From: Vicugna pacos
Taxonomy: Eukaryota; Chordata; Mammalia; Artiodactyla; Camelidae
Reading direction: 5' to 3'
DNA length: 64,000 nucleotides
NCBI RefSeq assembly: GCF_048564905.1
Contig: NC_132992.1
Span: forward strand, 95,741,001-95,805,000
Shown: one piece after another, positions 33,106-46,635 of the stretch
Numbering within the stretch: the stretch's first letter is position 1
Layout of the letters: each line of letters starts with the position of its first letter
Made by a program: the position numbers and the translations under genes
The notes under the pieces: generated by a model
What the model was told of the DNA's origin: nothing
Seen by the model: only the letters and a program-made list of their open reading frames with translations
Database searches by the model: none

Positions 33106-33559
33106 TGCGCACAGTAATACACGGCCGTGTCCTCAGGTTTCAGGCTGTTCATTTGCAGATACAGCGTGTTCTTGGCGTTGTCTCTGGAGATGGTGAATCG
33201 GCCCTTCACGGAGTCTGCATAGTTTGTGCTACCATCACTACTACTAATACATGAGACCCACTCGCGCTCCTTCCCTGGAGCCTGGCGGAACCACCTCATG
33301 GCAGATCTACTGAATGTGCGTCCAGAGGCTGCACAGGAGAGTCTCAGAGACCCCCCATCCTGCACCAAGCCTCCCACAGACTCCACCAGCTGCACCTCAG
33401 CCTGGACACCTGCAAACACAAAGACATCCTGGTCAGGAGGCTGTCCCACGTCCTGTGATTCCCTCACTCACGACCACCCACATCCTCAGAAGCTCTTGTT
33501 CTCCATGAATTACCTTGTAGAAGAGCAGCCAGGACCACCCAGCTCAGCCCCAGCTCCAT
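33106..33559 (-). CDS. IGHV3: Germline VHH segment (IGHV3 type), intact
   Basis: Encodes the variable domain of a heavy-chain-only camelid antibody, which binds antigen without a light chain. Leader exon 33514-33559 (ATG at 33559, [15 protein letters not shown]), intron 33410-33513, V exon 33106-33409 (304 nt). FR1 is [20 protein letters not shown]1 [12 protein letters not shown]2 [14 protein letters not shown]: Phe37, Glu44 and Arg45 are the VHH hallmarks that replace the VL-facing residues, while Trp47 is VH-like. CDR2 CISSSDGST puts a germline Cys at position 50, the partner for a CDR3 cysteine in many llama/alpaca VHHs. FR3 is [24 protein letters not shown]. It ends CA-His, 3 nt shorter than sister VH3 genes. 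Pro14 is Asp and Gly9 is Val. No stop or splice defect was seen. Confidence 0.95.
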
Positions 33560-33681
33560 GGCGAGTCGTCTGTGCTCAGTCCTGATCAGAGAATGGGAGC
33601 AGCTGGGAATCCCGGGCTGGGGCTCCTCTCCCACAGCTGCAGGGCCAGGGCTGGGTGGCTTTATCCTCAGAGGGAGGCCCT

Positions 33682-33689
33682 ATTTGCAT
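33682..33689 (-). promoter_or_regulatory. Octamer of VHH promoter
   Basis: ATGCAAAT on the minus strand, about 123 bp upstream of the VHH leader ATG. Confidence 0.88.
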
Positions 33690-34204
33690 GTTATCTCACT
33701 ATATTTCAGGTTCCTGGCTTGGACTCCTGCAGAGTAGGCAGTGACCCAGTCAATGGGCTGTCCTGGGCAGGTTGTGCCAACAACAAACTTCCAGAAATTA
33801 TCGATTTTCATATGATATTGTGCTTTGATAAGCACTTAGCACTTGTTACCTTATTTCCTTTTATATGTACACACGAAGAATTTGATGTCGCTATCAGTTT
33901 TAGCCCCATTTCATGTTGAGAATCTAACGGGACCAAAGAGCTTTTCTGATGAGTCTGAGAGCACACTTGAGGTGAGATCAACCTCATTTCTCTGTGCTCC
34001 TCGCTGGACCCAACTGCTGTGATTAAGCAACTCCAGGACAGAGCTAGTGTTGCCCAGTTGGCTTTGCAGAGTCTCTTACTTGTCACGGGAACGTGTGTGA
34101 GTTGCTGCATTTAGTGTTTACTGGCGGCATGTGGAGTGGGTCAGGTCTGTGCATGTGCATATTGTGCCATTGTCTGTGTCTCTGCCATCTTTCCCTGCTA
34201 ATTA

Positions 34205-34335
34205 TGCATTTGTTGATTTGTATAGTTTTACTGAACTGTAGTTGACATATAATGACCTGCACAGATGTGAAGCATGCAACTGATATGTCCTGATTCATAT
34301 GCACAGTTAAATATATACATTGTAGAAAATGGAGT
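34205..34335 (-). mobile_element. Old L1 3' UTR scrap, antisense
   Basis: TTTTACTGAACTGTAGTTGA, then ACATATAATGACCTGCACAG and AAATATATACATTGTAGAAA track the common L1 3' UTR segment (antisense). Short and diverged. Confidence 0.5.
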
Positions 34336-34949
34336 GGCTTACCAGAACATATTGGGATCTGACTTCCAGTTCCTCTAAGTTGCACGCTTAGTGTTTACAG
34401 TCCCCAAATCAGCCCGATTGGGTACAAGCTGAGCTAGATGAGCAGACCGCAGATACACACACACACACATAATTTCATAGATCAGTGAAAATGCGCTAGA
34501 AGGAAGTTATAGCATCGCAATCATCTCAAATTCAAAGAAAGGCGCAAAAATATATCCACTCATCAGTTTAAAATCATATTTTCCTATTTAAAGGTGCGTT
34601 TTCCTACCTACATTTTCATATATGTACATCCAACCCTAAAACAAAGGAAAGTCCTGCTCAAGATCCCATCCCCGTTATTAAACTACGTTGTGAACATACT
34701 TACCGCTTTAGTTCTTCCTGAGCAGCTAGGCCTTCAGCGTGAGACCTAGCTGGAAGAAGCCTGCCTGCTCCGTGTCTGCGGAAACGTTTCTCCTAAGACA
34801 CCCGTGGTACAGGACACAGAGTCTAAAGTACCTGCGTCAATAGTGGCACTTTCAAGTGGAGAAGTAGGAGTAAAGAGGGGGCTGCACCTCAGAACTGCAC
34901 GACTCTCTGGGCCTCAGGGTCCTCGCTGCAAGTCTGCACATCACACGTG

Positions 34950-35757
34950 AGGTGGGGCTTACTCAGTTCAAAGGTGAATCAGGGTCACCTAGGACTGCTC
35001 AGTGCAGCTGCCAACAGACCCATGCACCAGCGATTGTGCCCGCCCAGAGCAAGCCGGGGAGACGGCTGCGTCTGAACCCTGCCCCTCCACTCACAAGGGA
35101 GCAGTGCCGACACTGGTGCCCAGCACTGCCCTCTGGTCTGGCGGTGGCTATGGCTGGGCTGTGAAGGGCCCCTCCTTCCGCGTGTGCCCGCAGTGGAGAC
35201 TGCTATGGTGCACCCGGGCTGTTCTGCACGCTCTCCGAGCCTCAGGAGGCACCACCCTCCAGCCCCCTGGGGCTATCTCTGCACAGTCCACCCAGGTCCT
35301 CTCCCTGCGTCCATCCTCGGAGGCCTGAACTCCAGCGCCTGGTCCCGGCCTGCACTCCCAGCGCACGTCCTGGGCTGGGGATTACCCGGACCCTCTCTGT
35401 CGTTTCCCTCCATTCTGTCTGCCACATGTTGCCGCTTTCCCTCCGACCTCTGAAGCTCCCTTCCTGTCCCAGCTGGCCACCCTGCGGGAGAAGGGGCGTC
35501 GTAGGGAGAGGGTGCTCTTCCTTCTCGGCCACCCACTCCCCAGGGGGACATGTCCCTCCCCAGTTTCCTTTCTATTTTTCTTTTTATTCCCCTACCCAGT
35601 TTTGTGGGAATTTTCCCTTCCAGTTGCGATCGTAAGAGATACTCTGCCGTGTTCGGCAGATGGCCTGTGAGAACTGTTTCCGATGCAGATGCGGGTTCTG
35701 ATGTATTCGTGGGAGACGGTGAGCGCTGCCTCCTTCTGCTCCACCATCTTGAAGCCT
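34950..35757 (-). mobile_element. L1 5' UTR fragment, antisense
   Basis: GC-rich sequence similar to 18330-19020 and 53700-54217. It ends with GGTGGAGCAGAAGGAGG on the minus strand near 35740, the usual L1 5' terminus. ORF1 and ORF2 are absent, so this is a 3'-deleted remnant. Long ORFs here on both strands (up to 199 codons) are a composition effect. Confidence 0.7.
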
Positions 35758-36340
35758 GGCCTGTGATGACACTTTGATTTAGGCCCAGTGTAACAGATTT
35801 CCCAATTCTGACTTCCAAAGTCCGTGTTTTAGTCCCCTGTTGTGGTGATTTTCTCAGAGCTGCCACCGCCACTTACACGCAAGATCTGCACACACGTCCT
35901 TGACCACGAGTCTTATTTCCAGTGACAACGGAGGGTGACATGTCAAGGACCTCGTGTTCTTCTCCACCTGCCAACGTCCTTCCAGGTGTCACCCACAGAC
36001 TAGACTGAAGGTCATCGTCTCTGACCACGTGGGAGTTAGCTGGCTGCTCAGGAGAGAGGACCCAGCACCCTCCGAGCACTGCGTGTTCAGTGGCCTCACG
36101 CCCATCCCCCACGGTGACAGTATTTACACCAAGGAGACCAGGAAGCAGCACCAGAACAGGTGCCGTGTTCTGTTTCCCTACTCCTCCCCTCCCAAGAGCT
36201 GGTTTTCCAAACTAGCACTAAAAACGTTTGTTGACAATCCCAAAGCTAGGTTCCCTTGTTTTCTCAGCTTTAAATTCATAACCTGAAGTCAAAGGAAGGC
36301 TGCACCCAAGGTGCTCCTGTCGCTGCCCCAGCCCAGCACA
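35758..36340. other. Intergenic, nothing recognised
   Basis: May include an old repeat, but I cannot identify it; no V exon. Confidence 0.4.
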
Positions 36341-36357
36341 GCTGCCCTGTCCTCTGG

Positions 36358-36396
36358 GGTTCCAGACACCCTCCAGATGTGGGTGGTCACACTGTG
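36358..36396 (-). other. V 23-RSS of IGHV7-like pseudogene
   Basis: Heptamer CACAGTG (36390-36396), 23-bp spacer, nonamer TCTGGAACC (36358-36366). Still looks usable. Confidence 0.8.
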
Positions 36397-36823
36397 TCTC
36401 TCGCACAGTAACACGTGGCTGTGTCCTCAGACTTCAGGCTGCTGATCTGCAGATAGGCTGTGCTGATGGAAGTGTCCATGGAGAAGACACATCGGTCCGA
36501 GAAGCCCTGGGCATATGTTGGCTTCCCAGTGTCGGTGTTGATCCATCCCATAGACTCCAGTCCCTTTCCAGGGGCCTGTCGCCCCCAGCTCAGCACAGCT
36601 GGTGAGGGTGTATCCAGAAGCCTTGCAGGAGACCTTCACCGAGGCCCCAGGCGCCCTCAGCTCAGCCCGTGGCTGCACCAGCTGCACTTGCGAGCTGACG
36701 CCTGTGGAGAAGAGGCAAGAGTGGCTGGAATCCCCACTGGTTGGCCCTCCTCAACCCAGGGGCCGAGGGCCTCTAACCTGTGACTGCTGTCAGGAGGAAG
36801 AGGATTGTCCAGGTCCCGTCCAT
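36397..36823 (-). pseudogene. IGHV7: IGHV7-like heavy-chain V pseudogene
   Basis: Leader exon 36778-36823 (MDGTWTILFLLTAVT), V exon 36397-36701 (305 nt, 2 short). FR1 is [20 protein letters not shown] in one frame. A 2-nt deletion in CDR1, just after the Cys-Ala codons of TSCA, moves FR2 onward to another frame: [20 protein letters not shown]2 [16 protein letters not shown]3 [28 protein letters not shown]. The INTxTGxPTYAQGF and AYLQISSLK motifs are typical of human IGHV7, a sister of IGHV1. Val37 is Gly and Trp47 is Ser, further signs of decay. Leader, splice sites, octamer and RSS are preserved. The flanks match those of IGHV1 at 19.7 kb. Confidence 0.88.
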
Positions 36824-36926
36824 GGTGAGGGCTGAGCTCCCAGGACTCCTGTGGAGGAGGGCGTGTTGCTGGATGATGCCCACAGGGCTCAGATCCTCAC
36901 ATGTTCAACCTGGTACTCCTCATCTC

Positions 36927-36934
36927 ATTTGCAT
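36927..36934 (-). promoter_or_regulatory. Octamer of IGHV7-like pseudogene
   Basis: ATGCAAAT on the minus strand, about 104 bp upstream of the ATG. The adjacent CTCATGA heptamer of the IGHV1 copy is degraded here (TTTATGA). Confidence 0.85.
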
Positions 36935-37454
36935 ATTCATAAAGCAGGATATTTCTTATCACAAAGGGACGCATCAGGGGAGGCAACAGACGACACCAAA
37001 CCCACACAGTCCCGGGGTGCCGAGGGCGTACGTCCTCACGCCTGTTTGAGGGTGTGACCCCTGCCACATCCCTGACCTCCGTGCCGGCCGAGTTCCTCAC
37101 CCTGAGGGGCAAGCATACTCAGAACAAGCCTCTCACTGTGAACGCAGTTTTGAACGACACGGATCGGCTGCACCTGCTCTGGACTCTGATATTTGAGTGT
37201 CTTAATCCTGGGTTTCCGGTGTCCCGTGAAATGTTGCTCTCATTGAGTGCATGCGCCACCCGGCTCTCTAGCTTCTCCTGAAAACAAAGCCCCAAGGAAC
37301 CTCTTTCAAATCTGCTTTTCACTGCCTTGAGTCAAGTAAGTTCTTAACATAGAATAGTGCACTTAAGGACACCATGGCTGCACTTGCCAACTTCTATTTT
37401 GGATTTTTTTTTAAAGGGAAAGACTAGAAACCGGAGAGGAAATCCCTCTTGAGC

Positions 37455-37560
37455 TCCCCCTGCACCTGCTCCTGGGCTGGAGCCCTGAGCTGGGTGGGTC
37501 CTGAGCCCCCCTGCAGACAAGCCCCACCCCTACAGTGGAGGGTCACAGGGCGGCTACCAC
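37455..37560 (-). other. Orphan V-gene 3' flank, copy 2
   Basis: CACCTGCTCCTGGGC, GGTCCTGAGC and CCCTGCAG in the order of V 3' flanks, without a V exon beyond. Counterpart of 20785-20900. Confidence 0.35.
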
Positions 37561-38559
37561 TCAGTGTCCCTCGTCCAGTCTTAACGGCTGCTCCCTGGCT
37601 CGATCACTTCTGAGACACCATACACACCTGACACCCTCTCTAGAAATAGTGGATTGTCCTTTCTGAACCACACCCTCTGCGGGAGACCCCAAGCAAGGGT
37701 TTGATGAAACCACCAGGCTCCCCCTGCCCTGGAGCTGCCATGCGCACTGACTCGACACCCGTGGTGTGTTCTGAGCGTTTGGGGCTCTGAAGGCGCCTCC
37801 CCTCTCCTTTAGGGTCCTCTGACCGGAGCTGTCCACTGAAGACAAGCCACACCAACAGGATCACAGCTACCCCAAAGCCCTCCACATGTGCCGTTCCTAT
37901 ATGTGACATACCCATGGGCTGATATTTGCAGAAATGGGCCCCAAGTGTATCTTCCTCACCGTATCTGCAACTGGATAGTGCTACACTAATCCAAGGCCTG
38001 GGTGTGTGTCTTGCTTTGATAAACAGAACAAAAGCCAAAAAACTAGAGCAGAGCCTGGGAAGTGCTTCCAGCTCAGGTTTGCATGTTCTCCCAGCAAGAA
38101 GAACCCTCCAGAGGCCACAGTTAGAAGGGCCTAGGCTTTTGCTGAGGAGTGTTTGCTGGGGCTGGTGCACAATTAATGCCCCTAGCTGAGCCTCTAAAAT
38201 GATGGAAGGGTCACACCTGATCTACAGCCCCAGTGGGTCTCCAGCCTCGGAGAACATAGTCAAGGGGCTCAGGGCAGGGTCATGAAGGCCACTGCAAAGG
38301 GCAGGTTCCTGTGCAAAGGTCACAGAAGCAGGTGCTGAGGCAGGAGTAGGGAATCTGGAAGAGCAAACCTGGTTGGTCAGAGCCCCTGTGGACCAGTGTC
38401 CGTGATGCCCTGTTCTTCTCTCGTTCTCCAGTGGACAAGTGGTGCCAGTGCAGGGAAACTTCCACATTTGGATCCGGTCACCTTGAATCGTGTGTCTGAT
38501 GGAGTCAAATGCATACATCCTAAAGAAGTGTTGATGAAACAAACATAACTGTCCACAGG
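37561..38559. other. Intergenic, nothing recognised
   Basis: No V exon, RSS or firm repeat match found. Confidence 0.4.
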
Positions 38560-39010
38560 AAAACTGCATGTTAGCAACACGGATGGGCTTGGAGATCATC
38601 ATTCTAAGTGAAGCAAGCCAGAAAGAGACAGGAAATATCACGCGAGATCACTCCTATGTGGAATCTGAAAAAGAGACACAGACGAACTTATTGTCAAAGC
38701 GGAAACATATGCACAGACGCAGAAGACAAACCCATGGTTACCGGGGGGCAAGGGGATGGGAAGGGGCAAGTTAGGAGTCAGAGATTTGCGGAAACTAACT
38801 CCTGTATATACAATCGATAAACAAGGTTTCTTCTTCAAAGCACAGGGAGCTGTATTCAATATCTTGTAGTAACCTGAAATGGAAAAGAATATAAAAACCA
38901 ACCCATGAATGTGTATGTAGGGCCGAAACATTGTGCTGTACACTAGAAATGGACACAGCATTGTCAACCGACTATACGTCAGTAAGAATAAAACTAAATA
39001 AAAGTTTAAG
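38560..39010 (+). mobile_element. L1 3' end fragment, sense
   Basis: End of ORF2 (ATTCTAAGTGAAGCAAGCCA, TCCTATGTGGAATCT) and 3' UTR through GACTATACGTCAGTAAGAAT and an AATAAA tail. Typical cetartiodactyl L1 3' end, moderately diverged. The 197-codon ORF on the other strand is its antisense shadow. Confidence 0.8.
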
Positions 39011-39584
39011 GGGGGAAAAGCACATGTTACAACACAGTGTTGTCTAATTAAATAAAAGTCAACTGTGTAAACGTTAAAGATCTCATTTGCTTTATGATTC
39101 ATGACGCAGGCAGCATCCATCAAGCAGACAGAAAGGAGCTCTGAAGGGCTGCCCAAAATGAAAAACTCGTGTAAACAGAAGGGGGTATCAAGGAAGTCAC
39201 TGCCAACAGCGGACCTTTCAGGCAATGTCACCTTCCTGTGGGGGACAGAAGGAGTCCATTAGGTAGACAATCGCATTAGTGCTGACCAGGCTATTTCAAA
39301 TCCACTGTCTGAAGGCTCCACTCCTGGGAGAGGTTAAGATGTGATTAATTTAGGTGTCAAGTCATGGTTTTGTGGCTCCACGTTGTCCCTGCAGTCTCTT
39401 TTTTATTACTAATCAGTTGAAGTTCATATGACTGGATTTAACACTTCAAGTCATTGGACTTAAGAAAAAATCATGCAAGAGTCATGTAAAAATAAGCTTT
39501 AATTATTCAAATAAAGGCTATCTATTAACCAAGAACATCCCCTTTAAAGGGAAAAGATCTTGCAGCTCACAGAGAAAAAAATGG

Positions 39585-39690
39585 GACAACGAATATATGC
39601 ATGTTCATGTATAGCTGAAAAATTGTGCTCTGCACTAGAATTTAGCACAACTGTGTGAAGTGATTATAAATCAATAAAAAATGTTAAACA
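39585..39690 (+). mobile_element. Short L1 3' terminus, sense
   Basis: TGTATAGCTGAAAAATTGTG...AGTGATTATAAATCAATAAA: the last 100 bp of the same L1 type as the 11.9-kb element, followed by an A-rich tail. Confidence 0.75.
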
Positions 39691-40484
39691 ATAAATACAA
39701 AATAAAGGAAGAATCACAAATGAAAAAAGAAAAATAAAGGGAAATGACTTTCCTTGGAAGCCATGAATGAGACAAACAGCTGCCAGCAGGACTTTAGTCA
39801 ACATTTCTGATGGGACTCACAAAAGTAAAGAAGTAATGAATCATAGGAAGAGAAATAACAGCTTCATTATTCAAACATGACAAACAGAGTTTTGGTTTCT
39901 GGTTGAGCACGTAAGAGGCTCGTAAGTCAGCACTCCCGTGCAGCTGAAGCAAAAAGCTGAAAAACTGGAAGACGCCGGTCTTCTTACACCCGTCAGAGAT
40001 GGTGCGTCACAGAGCGCTAGTCCGCTTCCGTTGGCTACAATGAAATGCCACTACCTGGGCAGTTTCCAAACGTGGGAAGTTATTTCTCACGGTTGTGAAG
40101 GCTGGGGAGCCCTCGATCAAGACGAGGAGCACGGCTAGGACGGACCACTTTCAGAGCCCTTGATATGAGGCGGGGCTGGCCAGCTGGGCCCCGCTTTGTC
40201 TCCATCCTGCCTTCAGGCTTTCACACTCTGGTCTGTGATGAGAGGGCCAGCCTCAAAGAGCTCCAAAGTGCCCCCGGGGTTGTTCTTCCACTGTGGTGGA
40301 AAATTGGCCTGGCTTCTCCTCAGGTCCTCTAGGGAAATAACTCCTAAGTTTGGTTAAGGTGGGCAGTCGATGGTCATCTCCTTATCAAAACTGGGCAAAC
40401 CTGTTACGGTTTCTCCAATATCAATTATGTCTTTAAGTCAGTTTTCTCTCTTCTCATATTTTATTGTAAGAAACCAGGGGAGAT
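39691..40484. other. Intergenic, nothing recognised
   Basis: No firm feature. Confidence 0.4.
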
Positions 40485-41518
40485 GGGAGGAGATCAAGAT
40501 GGTGGAGTAGAGGGACGTGGGGCTCAACTCTCCCATAGACACACCCAGACACATTAGGTGTGTGCAACAGTTCTCACAGCGTGCCTTCCGACAGCCTGCA
40601 GAAGATCTGAGACAACCAGAGCTGCAAGAAAGAGCCCCACATTACAGGGTACGACAAAGGGAACAGGGCAAAGAAGAGAACTGGGCTGTAAGCTGCACCC
40701 TCCCCAACCCAGGAGGGAGCTATGAGAGGAGAAATGACCCCTCATCCTGGAAGCCTCCTCTGCTGGCTGAAAGTCTTCCCACCAGGACAGGGGGAGAACT
40801 CCAGGGGCTCGAGGTGAGTGTGGGAGCTGCGTTGTGCCCCTCAGGGAAGAGGGAGATCATCACAGATGGTCTTGGTCATCTCATTGCACATCCCAGCCTG
40901 AGACACCCACCTCCTGGTTTGCCCAGGGCTTGGGTGCTGAAACTCAGACTTCAGGAAACAGACCCAGGGAGGAGACTTAGTTTGGCTGTGTGGGGACAGC
41001 CCAAAGGGCCTGGAATGTGGCCCAGTCTGTGGCTGGGATGTGTGCAGGATGGAGCATGGATCGACCTGAGGAGCCCTGTTGTTGGCATGCTTATAGCAAA
41101 GCAAGGGCCTGGCCACTGGGGTTGGCAAAATTTATGGGTTTGTATATGCAGAAGCTGTGCTGACATTTGAGCCCATTACTGGTGCTTCCACAGCAGGTGC
41201 AGTGATGGATCTTTGGCAGGTTCTCGTGCTGGTGAGTTCTGGGGCCTGAGCTGCACATGCATGCCTGAGGGAGGCCTGAGTGGATACAGGTTCTCCCATA
41301 ATGGGCTGGCCCCTGAGGGCAGCGCCAGCAACAGTGAGCTCTTTGGGCGTGTGCACCAGGTGGCAGGCAGAGTTGCAGAGTCACATGGCCCAGCAGACAG
41401 CTCCAGGGCAGGAACCTGCTGTGGTTCCTTTCCCCGAGGGAGCACTCCAGTCCCACCTTGCTCACATTGTGGCTTATAACAGCCTGGCAGCTTCTACTCC
41501 AACCACAGCAGACTCTTA
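40485..41518 (+). mobile_element. L1 5' UTR fragment, sense
   Basis: Begins with GAGATCAAGATGGTGGAGTA, an L1 5' end, and continues through GC-rich 5' UTR sequence. It stops abruptly at about 41518, where antisense ORF2 of another orientation starts. The 217-codon ORF (40517-41170) is 5' UTR, not a gene. Confidence 0.7.
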
Positions 41519-44122
<2,604 letters not shown>

Positions 44123-44436
44123 TTAGTTTTTTGACATTTTTAATTGATTTATAATCATTTTACAGTGCTGTGCCAATTTCTAGTGTAGAGCACAATTTTT
44201 CAGTTATACATGAACATATACATATTCATTGTCTCATTTTTTCTCTGTGAGCTACCAGAAGATCTTGTACATATTTCCCTGTTCTATACAGTATAATCTT
44301 GTTCATCTATTCTACATTTTGAAATCCCAGTCTATCCCTTCCCAAACCCCACCCCCTTTGCAACCACAAGTTTGTGTTCTATGACTATGAGTCTGTTTCT
44401 CTTTCGTATTTATGTTTTGCTTATTTGTTTGTTTTC
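44123..44436 (-). mobile_element. L1 3' UTR fragment, antisense
   Basis: About 310 bp of 3' UTR starting at the L1 terminus (TTAATTGATTTATAATCATT), 5'-truncated, adjacent to the next element in the same orientation. Confidence 0.85.
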
Positions 44437-45912
44437 TTAACATAGTTCATTGATTTATAATCATTTTACAATGTTGTGTCAAATTCCAGCTTAGAGCACA
44501 ATTTTTCAGTTATACATGAACATACATATATTCATTGTCACATTTTTTTTTCTCTGTGAGCTACCACAATAACTTGTATGTATTTCCCTGTGGTATACAG
44601 TATAATCTTCCTTATCTATTCAACAATTTTGAAATCCCAGGCTATCTCTTCGCACCCTCCACCTCCTTGGCAACCACAAGTTTGTATTCTATGTCTGTGA
44701 GTCTATTTTTGTTCTGTATTTATGCTTTGTTTGGTTTTTTTTTAGATTCCAAATATGAGCGCTCTCATATGGTATTTTTCTTTCTCTTTCTGGCTTACTT
44801 CACTTAGAATGACATTCTCCAGGAGCATCTATGTTGCTGCAAATGGCATTATGTTGTCGTTTTTGTGGCTGAATAGTATTCCATCATATAAATATACCAC
44901 ATCTTCTTTATTCGGTCATCTGTTGATGGACATTTAGGCAGTTTCCATGTCTTGACTATTGTAAATAATGCTTCTATGAAAATTGGGGTGCAGGCGTCAT
45001 TTTCAAGAAGCATTCCTTCTGGATATATGCCCAGGAGTGGGATTCTTGGGTCAAATGGTAAGTCTATTCCTAGTCTTTTGAGGAATCTCTGTACTGTTTT
45101 CCACAGTGGCTGCACCAAACTGCATTCCCACCAGCAGTGTGGGAGTGTTCCCTTTTCTCCACAGCCTCTCCAGCATTTGTCATTTGTAGAGTTTTGAATG
45201 ATGGACATTCTGTCTGATGTGAGGTGATATCTCATTGTAATTTTGATTTGCATTTCTCTAATAATTAGTGATAGTGAACATTTTTTCATGTGCCTTTTGA
45301 TCATTTGTATGTCTTCCTTGGAGAATTGCTTGTGTAGGTCTTCAGCCCATTTTTGAATTGGATGATTTGTTTTTTTCTTGTTAAGTCGTATGAGCTGCTT
45401 ATACATTCTAGAGATCAAGCCTTTGTCGGTTTCATTTGCAAAACTTTTCTCACATTCGGTATGTTGTCCTTATGTTTTACTTCTGGTTTCCTTTGCTGTG
45501 CAGAAGCTTGTAAGTTTCATTAGGTCCCATTTGTTTATTCTTGCTTTTATTTCTATTTCTTGGGTAGACTATTCTAGGAGAACATTTTTGAGATGTATGT
45601 CAGATAATGTTTTGTCTACATTTTCTTCTAGGAGGTTTATTGTATCTTGTCTTATGTTTAAGTCTTTGATCCATTTTGAGTTTATTTTTGTGCATGGTAT
45701 AAGGGAGTGTTCTAGCTTCATTGATTTACATGCTGTTGTCCAGTTTTCCCAACACCATTTGCTGAAGAGACTGTCTTTATTTCATTGTATGTTCTTGCAT
45801 CCTTTGTCAAAGAGTAGTCGACCAAAAGTTTGTGGGTTCATTTCTGGGCTCTCTATTCTGTTCCATTGCTCTACATGTCTGTTTTTTTTTTTACCAATAC
45901 CATGCTGTTTTG
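44437..45912 (-). mobile_element. 5'-truncated L1, antisense (1.5 kb)
   Basis: A second 3' UTR start (TTCATTGATTTATAATCATT), then the ORF2 C-terminus. Readable part 44849-45418 includes [19 protein letters not shown]. It ends in the region equivalent to about 13410 of the full-length element. At least one frame break. Confidence 0.9.
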
Positions 45913-46268
45913 ATTGGGAACTTGGGAAATGCAAATGACTCTCTGCGTCTTCAAAACCAATCTGAATGGAGAAGCTCTCCAGCCTGTTCACAGTTACACT
46001 TTTCATCATAAGGTGGTTTCTTTTGGAGTCATTGAGTGTCACTTGAGCCCTGATGGGAAAAAAGGGACTAAACCTTGAGTGACTGCAGGAAGGTGAGTGT
46101 CAAGGGAAGGCCTATCCGAGGTGATAGAGGGATGGAGGAGGTGGAGTGTGGATGGGTATGTCTAAAGATTCAAGGGAGCTGAAAGGGAGATAAAATGTTT
46201 TAATGAGATAAGGGAGAAGCAGAGATGATGGGAGTGGAGAGGACATGGATGGGTCATGTTAGAGACAG
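45913..46268. other. Unclassified sequence, GA-rich
   Basis: Faintly similar to the sequence on the other side of the LTR fossil (46640-46760; shared CAGTTA..ATTTTCAT and AGGTG words). No gene recognised. Confidence 0.3.
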
Positions 46269-46635
46269 TGTCCTAGTCAGCTTTGGCTTCCATGACAAAG
46301 CACCATAGAGTGGGTAATTGAAACAATAGAACATTTATTTGTCACAGTAATAGAGGCTGGGAAGACCAAGATAAGGGTGCTGGACAATTTGATTCCTTAT
46401 GATAGTTCTTTCCTGGCTTGTTCATGACTGAGTTCTTGCTGTGACCTCACATGGCATTCTGAGTGTGAGAGAGACATAGAGAACCCTTTTGCATCTTCTT
46501 ATAACTGCAACAGTTCCTCCAGGACAGAGATTTATCCGACCCTAAAAACCTCCCAAATGACTATAACTGAATACAATTATATTGGGGGTTAGAGATTCAA
46601 CACATAAGTTTGGGAGATTTACAGGCATACACTGC
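46269..46635 (-). mobile_element. MLT1-type LTR fossil (ERVL-MaLR), antisense
   Basis: Reads as the reverse complement of a mammalian MaLR LTR: TGTCCTAGTCAG at the low end, then CACCATAGAGTGGGTAATTG, TTATTTGTCACAGTAATAGA, CTGTGACCTCACATGGCAT and finally TTGGGGGTTAGAGATTCAAC. A lone LTR with no internal region next to it. The family is shared across placental mammals, so it is very old. Broken, with many changes. Confidence 0.75.

Noticed and set aside
33099-33118. A plus-strand RSS, because CACAGTG reads forward at 33099
   Set aside because: No nonamer follows at 12 or 23 bp on the plus strand, while the minus-strand nonamer sits at exactly 23 bp.
35273-35872. 199-codon minus-strand ORF
   Set aside because: Runs through an L1 5' UTR remnant; composition artefact.
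38638-39231. 197-codon minus-strand ORF
   Set aside because: Antisense of an L1 3' end; hydrophobic runs come from the reversed A-rich 3' UTR.
40517-41170. 217-codon plus-strand ORF
   Set aside because: It starts inside the L1 5' UTR directly after the L1 5' terminus; no protein family resemblance.
46269-46635. Complete endogenous retrovirus around the MLT1 LTR
   Set aside because: Only a lone LTR fossil is visible; no internal region or second LTR lies nearby.
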